A stretch of DNA of 64,000 nucleotides from an uncultured Clostridia bacterium (GTDB lineage Bacteria > Bacillota > Clostridia > Christensenellales > UBA1242), in NCBI GenBank assembly GCA_945919375.1, contig CAMEJD010000001.1, forward strand, positions 62,001 through 126,000. The letters run 5' to 3'. The notes below the pieces were generated by a model that saw only the letters and a list, made by a program, of their open reading frames with translations, was not told the origin of the DNA and searched no databases. A program made the translations under genes and the position numbers. How positions within the stretch are numbered: the stretch's first letter is position 1; each line of letters opens with the position of its first letter. Shown in pieces: positions 19,564-30,097 of the stretch.

Positions 19564-19749
19564 TTACCAACTAGCCTTCTTAACACCAGGGATTTCGCCC
19601 TTTGATGCAAGCTCTCTAAAACATATTCTGCAAATACCATACTTTTTAAGTACTGAGTGAGGACGACCACAGATTGTACATCTTGTGTATTCTCTTGTAG
19701 CAAATTTTTGCTTTCTTTTTTGTTTTTCTTTTAACGCTGTTTTTGCCAT
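19564..19749 (-). CDS. rpsN: 30S ribosomal protein S14, zinc-binding (type Z)
   Basis: 61 residues. The zinc ribbon is [20 protein letters not shown] (C-x2-C-x12-C-x2-C), which marks the short zinc form (RpsN1) rather than the zinc-independent 90-residue paralogue. It assembles into the 30S head. It is encoded between rplE and rpsH. Confidence 0.98.
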   Translation of the reverse strand: MAKTALKEKQKRKQKFATREYTRCTICGRPHSVLKKYGICRICFRELASKGEIPGVKKASW

Positions 19750-19758
19750 AATTTCCTC

Positions 19759-20307
19759 CTATCCTCTAACTTTGAATGGCATACCCATTTTTTCAAGTAA
19801 TGATTTTGCCTCTTTATCCGACTTTGCACTTGTAACTATGATAACATCAAGACCTCTGATTTTATCAAGTTTATCATATTCTATTTCTGGGAATATAAGT
19901 TGTTCTTTAATTCCCAAAGCATAGTTTCCTTTTCCATCAAAAGCTTTTGTACTAACGCCTTTGAAGTCACGAACTCTTGGAAGAGCAATTGAAATCAATC
20001 TATCCAAAAATTCATACATTCTATCGCCACGAAGAGTTGCCTTTGCGCCAACTTTTTGTCCTTGACGAACTTTAAAGTTAGAAATTGCTTTCTTTGCTTT
20101 TGTTGCAACTGCTTTTTGTCCAGCGATTGCTGTCAATTCATCAACAGCGATTTGAAAACTTTTTGAGTTATCTTTAACTTCACCAAGTCCCATATTAAGT
20201 ACAATTTTACTAATTTTTGGAACTTCGTTTATATTTTTGTATCCAAACTCTTCTCTAAGAGCAGGAACAACTTGTTCTTTATATAAAACTGATAATCTAC
20301 TTTTCAT
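19759..20307 (-). CDS. rplE: 50S ribosomal protein L5
   Basis: 182 residues: [45 protein letters not shown] is canonical L5. It binds 5S rRNA and bridges to S13 and the P-site tRNA. Its start meets the rplX stop at 20307. Confidence 0.98.
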   Translation of the reverse strand: MKSRLSVLYKEQVVPALREEFGYKNINEVPKISKIVLNMGLGEVKDNSKSFQIAVDELTAIAGQKAVATKAKKAISNFKVRQGQKVGAKATLRGDRMYEFLDRLISIALPRVRDFKGVSTKAFDGKGNYALGIKEQLIFPEIEYDKLDKIRGLDVIIVTSAKSDKEAKSLLEKMGMPFKVRG

Positions 20308-20798
20308 TATTCCTCCACCTTAGTTGTTTTCTTTGTTGTAGTCTTTTTTGTTGTTGTTTTTGTTGCTGTTTTTTTTGCAGGAGCTTTCTTTGCAGGTTTT
20401 TCTGCTGTTTCAACAACTTTTTCTTCTTTTGCTACTTTTTTTTCTGTTTTTGCTTGTTTTTTAACTTTTTTTGCATCAGCTTTGTCTAAACTTGCTCCAC
20501 ATTTTTTGCAAACTCTTACCTTTTTACCATCAACATCTTTGTGAGCAACTCTTGTTGCTTTTCCACAATCTGGACAAATAACCATAACATTTGATGCTTC
20601 AATTGGAGCAGCTTTTTTTATTATTCCACCTTTGTCTTCTTGTGATTTTTGTTTTTGGTGTTTTGTAACAATGTTTACATTTTCAACAAGTACTTTGTTT
20701 GATTTTGGAGAAACTTCTAAGACTTTGGCTGTTTTGCCTTTTTCTTTTCCTGTGGTAACTACAACTGTGTCACCTTTTTTAACAAATAATTTTGCCAT
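20307..20798 (-). CDS. rplX: 50S ribosomal protein L24 with Lys/Ala/Thr-rich C-terminal tail
   Basis: 163 residues against the usual ~105. Residues 1-105 are normal L24: the KOW domain [37 protein letters not shown] and a zinc ribbon [20 protein letters not shown] ~55-residue low-complexity tail follows ([17 protein letters not shown], then [18 protein letters not shown]), probably disordered and strongly basic. L24 initiates 50S assembly near the tunnel exit. The tail could contact rRNA or nearby factors; that is inference. Confidence 0.96.
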   Translation of the reverse strand: MAKLFVKKGDTVVVTTGKEKGKTAKVLEVSPKSNKVLVENVNIVTKHQKQKSQEDKGGIIKKAAPIEASNVMVICPDCGKATRVAHKDVDGKKVRVCKKCGASLDKADAKKVKKQAKTEKKVAKEEKVVETAEKPAKKAPAKKTATKTTTKKTTTKKTTKVEE

Positions 20799-20812
20799 TT
20801 ACCGTTCTCCTC

Positions 20813-21181
20813 TTATATAACTTCTGGAGCAAGTGATATAATCTTCATATATCCCTTATCTCTAAGTTCTCTTGCAATAGGTCCAAAGATACGAGTACCT
20901 TTTGGTTGTTTTTGAGCATCAATGATAACTGCTGCGTTATCATCAAATCTGATGTGTGAACCATCTGGACGACGAAGTCCCTTTGTTGTTCTAACAATAA
21001 CTGCTTTAACAACATCACCTTTTTTAACGCTTCCGCCTGGAGTTGCACTCTTTACAGATGCAACGATTACATCTCCAATATTTCCGCTTCTTCTAAAAGA
21101 ACCGCCCAAAACACGGATACACATAATTTGTCTTGCACCTGTGTTATCAGCAACTTTTAATCTAGTTTGTGGTTGTACCAT
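20813..21181 (-). CDS. rplN: 50S ribosomal protein L14
   Basis: 122 residues: [50 protein letters not shown], canonical. L14 forms intersubunit bridges and is the RsfS docking site. Confidence 0.98.
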   Translation of the reverse strand: MVQPQTRLKVADNTGARQIMCIRVLGGSFRRSGNIGDVIVASVKSATPGGSVKKGDVVKAVIVRTTKGLRRPDGSHIRFDDNAAVIIDAQKQPKGTRIFGPIARELRDKGYMKIISLAPEVI

Positions 21182-21192
21182 ACAGTTTCCTC

Positions 21193-21456
21193 CTATCTTG
21201 CCTTTTCAACAATTCTTACAACTCTGAAGTATTTATCTTTTGAAATGTGTCTTGTTTCAGCGATTTCAACTGTGTCGCCGATGCCACATTCATTATTTTC
21301 ATCATGAGCTTTGAATTTTGTTGTTTGTTTTACGACTTTTTTATAAAGTGGATGCTTTCTTGCTGAAACAATGGCAACTACAACAGTTTTATCCATTTTT
21401 CCAGCACTTACAACTGTCCCTATTTTGCTAGGACGATTATTTCTTTCTAATTCCAT
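21193..21456 (-). CDS. rpsQ: 30S ribosomal protein S17
   Basis: 87 residues: [73 protein letters not shown], an OB-fold primary 16S rRNA binder. Confidence 0.98.
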   Translation of the reverse strand: MELERNNRPSKIGTVVSAGKMDKTVVVAIVSARKHPLYKKVVKQTTKFKAHDENNECGIGDTVEIAETRHISKDKYFRVVRIVEKAR

Positions 21457-21465
21457 ATCTTCCTC

Positions 21466-21654
21466 CTATGCCTTTTTTTCTTTTAATAATGTATTAACCC
21501 TTGCAATATCTTTTTTAACATTGTGGATTTGCATAGGATTTTGTAAGTTGCCGGTTGCTTGTGAAAAACGAAGATTGAATAATTCTTGTTTTAGGTCAAC
21601 AAGTTTTTGATTTAATTCTTCAACTGTTAAACTTCTAAGTTCTTTAATTTTCAT
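21466..21654 (-). CDS. rpmC: 50S ribosomal protein L29
   Basis: 62 residues from the ATG at 21654: [59 protein letters not shown]. The ORF track begins four codons earlier at a GTG, but family members start MK-, and GAAGGTGG precedes this ATG. The start lies inside the rplP 3' end (11-bp overlap), so it is coupled to it. L29 sits at the tunnel exit where trigger factor and SRP bind. Confidence 0.95.
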   Translation of the reverse strand: MKIKELRSLTVEELNQKLVDLKQELFNLRFSQATGNLQNPMQIHNVKKDIARVNTLLKEKKA

Positions 21655-22075
21655 TGTTAGCACCACCTTCTTCTTTCTTGATGAACTTTACTTTGCAAGG
21701 AAGTTTGTGACCTGCAAGTCTTAATGCTTCTCTTGCTGTTGCTTCATCTATACCATCCATTTCGAATAGTACTCTGCCTGGTTTAACAACTGCAACCCAG
21801 AATTCTGGAGAACCTTTACCAGAACCCATACGAGTTTCTGCAGGTTTCTTTGTTACAGGTTTATCAGGGAATATTTTAATCCAAACATGACCACCACGTT
21901 TAATGTATCTTGTCATAGCGATACGAGCGGCTTCAATTTGGTTTGATTTAATCCAACATGGTTCTGTTGCAACAAGACCATATGTTCCATATGTCAAAGT
22001 ATTACCTCTTGTAGCAACACCTGTCATTCTGCCACGATGTACTCTTCTTCTTTTTACTCTTTTTGGCATTAACAT
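21644..22075 (-). CDS. rplP: 50S ribosomal protein L16
   Basis: 143 residues: [62 protein letters not shown], canonical. L16 positions the A-site tRNA elbow. The ATG shares TAATG with the rpsC stop. Confidence 0.98.
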   Translation of the reverse strand: MLMPKRVKRRRVHRGRMTGVATRGNTLTYGTYGLVATEPCWIKSNQIEAARIAMTRYIKRGGHVWIKIFPDKPVTKKPAETRMGSGKGSPEFWVAVVKPGRVLFEMDGIDEATAREALRLAGHKLPCKVKFIKKEEGGANNEN

Positions 22076-22749
22076 TAGTCTTGTCCTCCTTTGTTAGAAT
22101 TTTGTTCTTTTTTATCAAGGATATCACCTTTATAAATCCAAACTTTTACACCAAGTTTACCATAGTTTGTGTAAGCAGCAGTAACACCGTAATCAATGTC
22201 TGCTCTGATTGTTTGAAGTGGAAGACTTCCTTCCATATAAGTTTCGCTTGTTCCAATAGTGTTTGCACCATTAACAACACCGCTAACTCTAACTTTACAA
22301 CCCTTTGCACCTGCTTTCATAACTCTTTGCAAAGCTTGTTTTAATGCTCTCTTGTAAGCAACACGTTTTTCAAGTTGAGCAACAATGCTTTCTGCAACAA
22401 GTGTTGCATCAAGATCTGGTTTCTTAACTTCTTTAACATTGATTACAAGATTTTTTGTAGGTCCAATAACTTTTGAAAGTTGTTTTTTAATAACTTCAAT
22501 ATTTGCACCTTTTTGTCCAATAAGAATTGCAGGTCTACCTGTATAAACATTTAATACAAGTCTTTCCTTTGTTCTTTCAATTTCTACTTTTGAAATTGAA
22601 GCTTGGGCATAATTCTTTTCGAAAAATTTTCTAATTTTGTTATCTTCAAGAAGGAATTTGGCAAAATCTTCTTTGCTTGCATACCAAGAAGAATCCCATG
22701 GTTTGTTAATTCCTACTCTAAATCCAACTGGACTAACTTTTTGTCCCAT
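22075..22749 (-). CDS. rpsC: 30S ribosomal protein S3
   Basis: 224 residues. [24 protein letters not shown], a KH type 2 domain ([20 protein letters not shown]) and the C-terminal domain ([28 protein letters not shown]). S3 lines the mRNA entry channel and has helicase activity together with S4 and S5. Confidence 0.98.
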   Translation of the reverse strand: MGQKVSPVGFRVGINKPWDSSWYASKEDFAKFLLEDNKIRKFFEKNYAQASISKVEIERTKERLVLNVYTGRPAILIGQKGANIEVIKKQLSKVIGPTKNLVINVKEVKKPDLDATLVAESIVAQLEKRVAYKRALKQALQRVMKAGAKGCKVRVSGVVNGANTIGTSETYMEGSLPLQTIRADIDYGVTAAYTNYGKLGVKVWIYKGDILDKKEQNSNKGGQD

Positions 22750-22766
22750 TATTTTGCCTCCTTACC

Positions 22767-23153
22767 TTATTTCACCTTATTACCAAGAATCATGGTAATG
22801 TGTGATGATCTCTTTAATAATCTATTTGCTCTACCTCTTGCACGAATATCCAAACGTTTGAGTGTAGGTCCTGGTCCAACATAGCATTCTTCAACAAATA
22901 AATCTGCTCTGTTTAAACCTTTGAATTCTGCATTTGCAATAGCAGAATTTAATAATTTTAAGCATACTTGTGCGGCTGAAGTTGTTGAGTTTTCAAGCAA
23001 TGCAACTGCTGTGTCAACATCTTTACCTCTTACTGTGTCAAGAACGATTCTTACTTTTGAAGGACTCATTCTAACATATTTTACTTTTGCACTTGGGCGA
23101 GTATCTTTGTTTTCGATTCTTGCTTGTGCTTTTTCTCTAATTCTTGTTGCCAT
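22767..23153 (-). CDS. rplV: 50S ribosomal protein L22
   Basis: 128 residues. After a short charged N-terminus, AKVKYVRMSPSKVRIVLDTVRGKDVDTAVALLENSTTSAAQVCLKLLNSAIANAE is the L22 core; the hairpin that lines the exit tunnel is ECYVGPGPTLKRLDIRARGRANRLLKRSSHITMIL. Macrolide resistance mutations map here in other bacteria. Confidence 0.98.
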   Translation of the reverse strand: MATRIREKAQARIENKDTRPSAKVKYVRMSPSKVRIVLDTVRGKDVDTAVALLENSTTSAAQVCLKLLNSAIANAEFKGLNRADLFVEECYVGPGPTLKRLDIRARGRANRLLKRSSHITMILGNKVK

Positions 23154-23163
23154 ATTTTACCTC

Positions 23164-23457
23164 TTATGCCTTAACAGGAGCTGTTGCTGTTGTTGTCGAC
23201 TTTTTACCTGCGTGTCCTTTGAATGTTCTTGTTGGAGCAAATTCACCAAGTTTATGTCCAACCATTTCGGCTGTGCAATAAACTGGAATATGTTTTTTAC
23301 CATTGTGAACTGCAAATGTGTATCCAACAAATTCAGGATAAATTACTGATGAACGAGACCAAGTTTTGATTGGCTTTTTGTTAGCTGGATCCATTTCTTG
23401 AACTCTTTTCATAAGTCTTGGGCAAACATATGGTTTTTTCTTTAATGATCTACTCAT
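23164..23457 (-). CDS. rpsS: 30S ribosomal protein S19
   Basis: 97 residues: [19 protein letters not shown] and [45 protein letters not shown]19 complexes with S13 in the 30S head. The C-terminal few residues are Thr/Ala-rich. Confidence 0.98.
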   Translation of the reverse strand: MSRSLKKKPYVCPRLMKRVQEMDPANKKPIKTWSRSSVIYPEFVGYTFAVHNGKKHIPVYCTAEMVGHKLGEFAPTRTFKGHAGKKSTTTATAPVKA

Positions 23458-23468
23458 ACTATTCTCTC

Positions 23469-24296
23469 CTAATTGATTCTCTTAACAATTAACTTGTTAG
23501 ATGCTTTCTTTGCTTTTCTTGTCTTTAAGCCAAGAGCTGGTTTACCCCAAGGTGTAAGTGGAGATTTGTGTCCAACAGGGCTCTTACCTTCACCACCGCC
23601 GTGTGGGTGATCGTTAGGGTTCATAACAACACCACGAACTGATGGTCTTACGCCCATATGTCTTTTTCTTCCTGCTTTTCCAAGAGATACAAGTTCATGG
23701 TCAACATTACCAACTGTACCAATTGTAGCTTTGCAAGTAAGAAGGACTTTTCTCATTTCACCACTTGGCATACGAAGTGTTGCATACTTGCCTTCTTTTG
23801 CCATAAGAGCAACTTCGGCACCAGCACTTCTTGCCATTTGTCCACCTTTTCCAGCACTAAGTTCAATATTGTGAACAACTGAACCTACTGGGATATATTC
23901 AAGTGGGAGTGCATTTCCGACTTTTATTTCAGCATCTTTACCACTCATAAGTGTTTCACCAACACTAAGTCCAAGTGGAGCCAAGATGTATCTTTTTTCT
24001 CCATCTGCATATGTTAACAATGCAATGTACGCACTACGATTTGGGTCGTATTCAATTGCTGTAACTTTTGCAGGGATTCCATCTTTATTTCTTTTGAAAT
24101 CGATAACTCTGTATTTTTGTCTGTTTCCGCCACCGATATGACGAACTGTTATCTTACCACTAGCATTTCTGCCTGCAGTTTTCTTTTTTGTTCTAAGCAA
24201 GCTTTTTTCAGGAGTAGTTTTAGTTACTTCTTCAAAAGTTGCTGATGTATAAAATCTTCTACCAGCTGATGTTGGTTTGCTTGATTTAACTGCCAT
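23469..24296 (-). CDS. rplB: 50S ribosomal protein L2
   Basis: 275 residues, normal. It includes [51 protein letters not shown] and the peptidyl-transferase-proximal loop [17 protein letters not shown] with the conserved His. It is a primary 23S rRNA binder needed for subunit association. Confidence 0.98.
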   Translation of the reverse strand: MAVKSSKPTSAGRRFYTSATFEEVTKTTPEKSLLRTKKKTAGRNASGKITVRHIGGGNRQKYRVIDFKRNKDGIPAKVTAIEYDPNRSAYIALLTYADGEKRYILAPLGLSVGETLMSGKDAEIKVGNALPLEYIPVGSVVHNIELSAGKGGQMARSAGAEVALMAKEGKYATLRMPSGEMRKVLLTCKATIGTVGNVDHELVSLGKAGRKRHMGVRPSVRGVVMNPNDHPHGGGEGKSPVGHKSPLTPWGKPALGLKTRKAKKASNKLIVKRIN

Positions 24297-24310
24297 AACT
24301 AATTATCCTC

Positions 24311-24613
24311 CTATGATAAACTTTCAAAGAACGCAATTGGTTTTGAACTTTCTTTAAGTGTTACAATTGCTTTTTTGTAATCACTTGTTTTTCCAACTGT
24401 TCTTCCTGATTTTGTATTTTGTGACTTTTCTTTACCTTTAACTTTAACGGTATTTACATTTTCAACTTCAACATTGAAAAGTTCTTCAACAGCTTTTCTT
24501 ATTTGAACTTTGTTGGCACTGTTTGCAACTTTGAATGTGTAAACTTTACCTTGGATTCCTTGATAAGATTTTTCTGTGAGAATAGGTTTAATAATAACAT
24601 CATGAGCTTTCAT
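24311..24613 (-). CDS. rplW: 50S ribosomal protein L23
   Basis: 100 residues: DVIIKPILTEKSYQGIQGKVYTFKVANSANKVQIRKAVEELFNVEVENVNTVKVKGK. L23 is the tunnel-exit docking site for trigger factor and SRP. The start abuts the rplD stop. Confidence 0.98.
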   Translation of the reverse strand: MKAHDVIIKPILTEKSYQGIQGKVYTFKVANSANKVQIRKAVEELFNVEVENVNTVKVKGKEKSQNTKSGRTVGKTSDYKKAIVTLKESSKPIAFFESLS

Positions 24614-25236
24614 TATTCTGCATAAACCTCCTCTAATTTTTTAACTGCCTTTTTTGTTAAAACAACATTTTTGTTACTAACAAGGTCATAAACATTAACA
24701 AGGTCTGATGTTGTAACATAAGCACTTGGAATGTTTTTTGAAGCACGAAGTGCATCATTGTTTAATTCATCCAAAACAATAACTGTGTTTGCGTCAAATT
24801 TGAATGCATCCAAGAATTCTTGAACTTTCTTTGTTTTTGCTTCTTCCAAAGCAAATTCGTCCAATATTGTTAATTCTTTTTGAGCAAGTTTTTGACTGAT
24901 TGCACTTAAGAATGCAGCTCTCTTTGCAAACTTGTTTACCTTTTTAGAAAAATCTCTTGGCTTTGGAGCAAATACTACACCACCACCAATAAATTGTGGA
25001 CCCTTTGTTGAACCTTGTCTTGCATGTCCTGTATGTTTTTGTTTCCAAGGTTTCTTTGCATGTCCTCTAACTTCACTTCTTGTGAGTGCAGATTTTGTTC
25101 CTTGTCTTTGGTTTGCATTGTATGCAACAACAACTTCATGAATAAGTGGTTCGTTGTATTCAACACCAAAAACATCATCTTTTAATGTGATTGAGCCAAC
25201 TTCGGCATTTTGCATATTATAAACTTTAGCTTTCAT
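24613..25236 (-). CDS. rplD: 50S ribosomal protein L4
   Basis: 207 residues. It has the long tunnel-lining loop (SALTRSEVRGHAKKPWKQKHTGHARQGSTKGPQFIGGGVVFAPKPRDFSKKVNK). In E. coli L4 also represses the S10 operon through its leader, which makes the folded rpsJ leader in this window relevant. The ORF at 24975-25178 is a shadow. Confidence 0.98.
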   Translation of the reverse strand: MKAKVYNMQNAEVGSITLKDDVFGVEYNEPLIHEVVVAYNANQRQGTKSALTRSEVRGHAKKPWKQKHTGHARQGSTKGPQFIGGGVVFAPKPRDFSKKVNKFAKRAAFLSAISQKLAQKELTILDEFALEEAKTKKVQEFLDAFKFDANTVIVLDELNNDALRASKNIPSAYVTTSDLVNVYDLVSNKNVVLTKKAVKKLEEVYAE

Positions 25237-25248
25237 CAGTTAACTCCT

Positions 25249-25881
25249 TTATGCTTTTACTGACTCAGTAACTGTTACAACTGTTCCTCTTGGACCAGGT
25301 ATGCAACCTTTAATGAGTAAGATATTACGAGCAGAATCGACCTTAACAACTTCCAAGTTTTGGATTGTTACTCTCTCGTGACCATAGTGTCCAGCAAGGT
25401 GCTTGTTTTTAAATACACGACTTGGTGTACTATTTGCACTCATTGAACCTACTTCTCTGTGAACAGGTCCTGTACCATGGGTCATTTTTAATCTATGTTG
25501 ATTCCATTTTTGGATAACACCTGTAAATCCACGACCACGTGTAAGTCCTGTAACATCAACCTTGTCTTTTTCATTGAAGATATCGCAAAGGATTGATGTT
25601 CCAATTTCATAATTTTGTGAATTGTCGAGTCTTAATTCTCTTAAAACTCTGCTTGCAGGAACATTAGCTTTTTTTAATGTTCCCATTTGTGCTTTGTTTA
25701 CTCTTGATTCTTTTGTTTCATCAAAAGCAACAACAACACTATTGTAGCCTTCTCTTGCCATTGTTTTAACTTGAACAACTTTGCAAGGACCAGCTTCAAC
25801 AACTGTTACTGGAACAACCAAACCATCAGGTGTGAAGATTTGTGTCATTCCAAGTTTTTTGCCTATTATAGCTTTATTCAT
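25249..25881 (-). CDS. rplC: 50S ribosomal protein L3
   Basis: 210 residues: [40 protein letters not shown], and the loop reaching the peptidyl transferase centre ([35 protein letters not shown]). It contains the Gln (IQKWNQHR) that PrmB methylates in some bacteria. Confidence 0.98.
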   Translation of the reverse strand: MNKAIIGKKLGMTQIFTPDGLVVPVTVVEAGPCKVVQVKTMAREGYNSVVVAFDETKESRVNKAQMGTLKKANVPASRVLRELRLDNSQNYEIGTSILCDIFNEKDKVDVTGLTRGRGFTGVIQKWNQHRLKMTHGTGPVHREVGSMSANSTPSRVFKNKHLAGHYGHERVTIQNLEVVKVDSARNILLIKGCIPGPRGTVVTVTESVKA

Positions 25882-25895
25882 TTTCTTCTCCTTCC

Positions 25896-26204
25896 TTATA
25901 GTTCGATTTTTATATCAACACCAGCAGGCAAATCTAATTTCATAAATGCATCAGTTTGCTTTGGTGATGTTGGGTACACATCTATCATTCTTTTGTGTGT
26001 TCTAGATTCAAATTGCTCACGACTGTCTTTGTCTTTGTGTGGTGAACGAATAACTGTTACAACTTCTCTATCTGTTGGAAGTGGAACTGGTCCAACCACT
26101 TTGGCACCACTCTTGCTTGCTGTGTTGATAATTCTTACACATGCTTGGTCAAGAAGTGAATGATCGTACGACTTAAGTTTGATTCTAATTTTTTGTGTTG
26201 CCAT
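25896..26204 (-). CDS. rpsJ: 30S ribosomal protein S10 (NusE)
   Basis: 102 residues from the ATG at 26204: [44 protein letters not shown]. The 31-residue upstream extension in the ORF track is rejected because AGGAGG sits 6 nt before this ATG and S10 is normally ~102 residues. S10 is part of the 30S head and, as NusE, of transcription antitermination complexes. It is the first gene of the ~16-kb ribosomal operon. Confidence 0.98.
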   Translation of the reverse strand: MATQKIRIKLKSYDHSLLDQACVRIINTASKSGAKVVGPVPLPTDREVVTVIRSPHKDKDSREQFESRTHKRMIDVYPTSPKQTDAFMKLDLPAGVDIKIEL

Positions 26205-26420
26205 TTTTAACCTCCTGTAATCTCTTGCCAACAAGTTACTATAAAGTAACCCATTTATTTTAGTCAACACACTATGCCGTGTGTTTGCAAGTGACATCTA
26301 AAATAAAAAGGCTTGTTGGTCGCTCCGCTTTAAGCGAAACTTGTCAGTGTAAATTATCCTTTTCCGCTTGCGTAGGAACAAGGTAACTTCACACCTCAAC
26401 CCGAAAGTATGCCACTTTAC
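26205..26420 (-). promoter_or_regulatory. Long structured 5' leader of the S10 operon
   Basis: About 215 nt separate the predicted transcription start (~26420) from the rpsJ ATG. Visible elements in order on the minus strand are: AAAGT-ggcat-ACTTT; a larger interrupted stem GTGTgAAgTTacCCTT / AAGGataaTTtACAC containing CGC-aa-GCG; TTTCGC-ttaaa-GCGGAG; a T-rich run (CTTTTTATTTT); AACACAC-ggcata-GTGTGTT; GTTACT-ttat-AGTAAC; and CTTG-ttgg-CAAG next to the ribosome binding site. This suits an autogenous ribosomal-protein leader (an L4-type leader is the natural guess), but I cannot match a known consensus. A possible second promoter lies inside it. Confidence 0.6.
26239..26267 (-). promoter_or_regulatory. 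Possible second S10 promoter within the leader
   Basis: TTGACT (26267-26262), 17 nt, TTATAG (26244-26239). Its -10 overlaps the GTTACT/AGTAAC hairpin, so it could instead be incidental. Confidence 0.3.
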
Positions 26421-26425
26421 AAGCC

Positions 26426-26455
26426 ATTGTAATACATTCCCCCTAGCCTTGTCAA
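26426..26455 (-). promoter_or_regulatory. Main promoter of the S10-spc-alpha operon
   Basis: TTGACA (26455-26450), an 18-nt spacer, TACAAT (26431-26426). It has near-consensus boxes, as expected for ribosomal genes. Confidence 0.7.
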
Positions 26456-26624
26456 CACCTTTTTTCATATTTTTTAAAATATTTTAATACACATATATTT
26501 ATAGTATAATAATATAAGTATAAAACATATTTAAAGTAATAGTAGCCATTATATAACCCATTAATAAATTCAAATCTTAATTAAATTTATTTTTTTGAAA
26601 CAATTAACAACCAAATTTTTTCAA
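26456..26624. other. AT-rich intergenic stretch between the S10 promoter and engB
   Basis: About 170 bp, nearly all A/T, including poly-T/A runs and ATTTATAGTATAATAATATAAG. I see no gene; a plus-strand TATAAT occurs with no open frame behind it. It may act as an UP element for the S10 promoter. Confidence 0.4.
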
Positions 26625-26653
26625 TAAAAAAATGACCTACTAAGTTAGGTCAT
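26625..26653 (-). terminator. engB terminator overlapping its stop codon
   Basis: ATGACCTA-acttag-TAGGTCAT followed by T6 on the minus strand. The engB stop (TAG, 26642-26640) lies in the loop/stem boundary. Confidence 0.8.
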
Positions 26654-27230
26654 CTTTTAAATCATTTTCTATTATTTGCAAAATTTTATCTCTATTGTAA
26701 TGAGTTTCGCTTGAATAAGGAATGATATTATTTGTTGTTACAAATAGCCCTTGCGCTATGTTCTTTATATATACTGAAATTTTTGATTTTGCAACTTTGT
26801 CAATTTTTGTTGCAATAATTGTGAATGGTCTGTTTGTATAGGTCAAATATTCAAGCATACGTTTGTCTAGTTCACTTGGACTATGCCTTATATCAACAAG
26901 CATAAACACTCTTTTAAGGCACTTTGAATATTTTAGATAATCTTCCATAAGAGTCGCCCACATAAGTTCATTTTGCTTGCCCGCTCTATGATAGCCGTAT
27001 CCCGGCAGATCAACAAACCTGAAACTACCATTTATTTGAAAATAGTTAATAAGTCTTGTTCTGCCGGGTTCACTTGATGTTTTTGCCAACTTTTTTACGC
27101 CCATAATGGAGTTTATAAAACTACTTTTCCCAACATTACTTCTCCCTACAAAAGCAAATTCATTGCCACCTTCAATTATATCTTTTGCTTTTGCAATGCT
27201 TGTTAAAAATTCCACTTTTTGTATTTTCAT
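26640..27230 (-). CDS. engB: Ribosome biogenesis GTP-binding protein EngB/YsxC
   Basis: 196 residues, the usual size. G1 is GRSNVGKSS (29-37), with G2 Thr in EPGRTRLINYF, G3 DLPGYGYH (74-81), G4 TKIDK and G5 PYSSET. EngB is an essential GTPase for late 50S assembly. Its position 31 nt after groEL on the same strand suggests possible read-through, but the gap holds only AT sequence and no clear terminator. In Bacillus it usually follows lonA or clpX. Confidence 0.96.
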   Translation of the reverse strand: MKIQKVEFLTSIAKAKDIIEGGNEFAFVGRSNVGKSSFINSIMGVKKLAKTSSEPGRTRLINYFQINGSFRFVDLPGYGYHRAGKQNELMWATLMEDYLKYSKCLKRVFMLVDIRHSPSELDKRMLEYLTYTNRPFTIIATKIDKVAKSKISVYIKNIAQGLFVTTNNIIPYSSETHYNRDKILQIIENDLKDDLT

Positions 27231-27261
27231 ATGTACATATTAGCAAATATAATTATTTTTT

Positions 27262-29143
<1,882 letters not shown>

Positions 29144-29195
29144 AATTTTCTCCTTTCTAATATTTTAACCTTTATAACCTATTCATAAAAAATAG

Positions 29196-29280
29196 AAAAC
29201 TTGCCTTATTTTGCATATGTTGTCAATTTTTGACATAAGATTTAGTAGGTTTTCATCAAAAATGATAACTAGCAAGTTTT
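29196..29280. repeat. Inverted repeats in the groES / SPOR-protein divergent region
   Basis: AAAACTTGC (29196-29204) and GCAAGTTTT (29272-29280) form a 9-bp inverted repeat. Between them TGTCAA-TTT-TTGACA (29221-29235) is a perfect 6+3+6 palindrome that also gives overlapping divergent TTGACA -35-like hexamers. No good -10 box is in register, so promoter assignment is uncertain. Confidence 0.4.
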
Positions 29281-29296
29281 GGGAGTTCAAGAAAGT

Positions 29297-30064
29297 ATGA
29301 CAAAAAATTTTAGTTCCAGCAGAAAATCAAGATTTTTTTCTATATTTTTTATGCTAATTTCATTTGCTTTGTGCGTAAGCCTTGCCGGAGTATTTTCAAG
29401 TTTAATAACCGTTGGTGGATTTTCTAATATAACGAGTGGCGATGCAAAAAGTTCAGCCTTTGTTGTTTATGCTGTAAGTTTATACAAAACACAAACAAAA
29501 GCACAAGCTAGAGAAATGAGTGAAGTTGCCATGCATAAAAATGGTGCAGGATATATTTTTCAAGATGACGAAGCATTTTATGTTTTGGCATCTTGCTACG
29601 AAAATAAATCCGATGCAGAAAAAGTTGTTGCAAACTTAAAAGAAAACGGAGTTGCAAGTTCAATAAAAGACCTAAACTTTGATGAAATTTTGGTAAAATC
29701 AAAAATGACAGAGCAAGAAAAAACAGTGCTTATTAAGGCACTGTCATCATTTAAGGCGTTATATAAAAAATTATACGATTTGTCTGTTTCTATTGATACA
29801 AAACTATTAACCGAAATTCAGTCAAAAGTTTTACTTAATGATATAATTTCCGAGCAAAACAGAATTCAAACCAATTTTGAAACAATTTTTAATAGCAAAC
29901 TAACTTCCACTTTGCTTGAAATAAAACTTTCACTTTCCAACACAAAAAATATACTAAACAACCTTGCAGATTTTTCTTCAATAGACATTCCCTACACTTC
30001 ACAAGTAAAAAACACGTATTTTCAAGTTTTGTTTGAATATAAATCACTTTCCTCAAAAATATAA
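29297..30064 (+). CDS. Membrane-anchored protein with SPOR-like domain
   Basis: 255 residues from the ATG at 29297, which has GGGAG 11 nt upstream; the track uses a TTG six codons earlier. A cytoplasmic Ser/Lys N-terminus is followed by one membrane segment (~15-45). Residues ~60-130 (SAFVVYAVSLYKTQTKAQAREMSEVAMHKNGAGYIFQDDEAFYVLASCYENKSDAEKVVANLKENG) look like a SPOR domain, which binds denuded septal glycan; a helical C-terminal half follows. Clostridial SpoIIB-like or septal proteins have this layout. It is divergent from groES and convergent with the VirB4 gene. The SPOR call is by pattern only. Confidence 0.6.
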   Translation: MTKNFSSSRKSRFFSIFFMLISFALCVSLAGVFSSLITVGGFSNITSGDAKSSAFVVYAVSLYKTQTKAQAREMSEVAMHKNGAGYIFQDDEAFYVLASCYENKSDAEKVVANLKENGVASSIKDLNFDEILVKSKMTEQEKTVLIKALSSFKALYKKLYDLSVSIDTKLLTEIQSKVLLNDIISEQNRIQTNFETIFNSKLTSTLLEIKLSLSNTKNILNNLADFSSIDIPYTSQVKNTYFQVLFEYKSLSSKI

Positions 30065-30093
30065 AAAATTGCTCCACATTTAGAGCAATTTTT
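30064..30093. terminator. Bidirectional terminator between SPOR-like and VirB4-like genes
   Basis: AAAAATTGCTC-cacattta-GAGCAATTTTT, with T/A tracts on both sides, between convergent genes. Confidence 0.85.
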
Positions 30094-30097
30094 AATT

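Noticed and set aside
26205-26297. 31-residue N-terminal extension of S10
   Set aside because: AGGAGG directly before the internal ATG and the normal S10 length favour the shorter form.
29144-29278. CIRCE element upstream of groES
   Set aside because: Searched by eye for TTAGCACTC-N9-GAGTGCTAA and close variants; not present.
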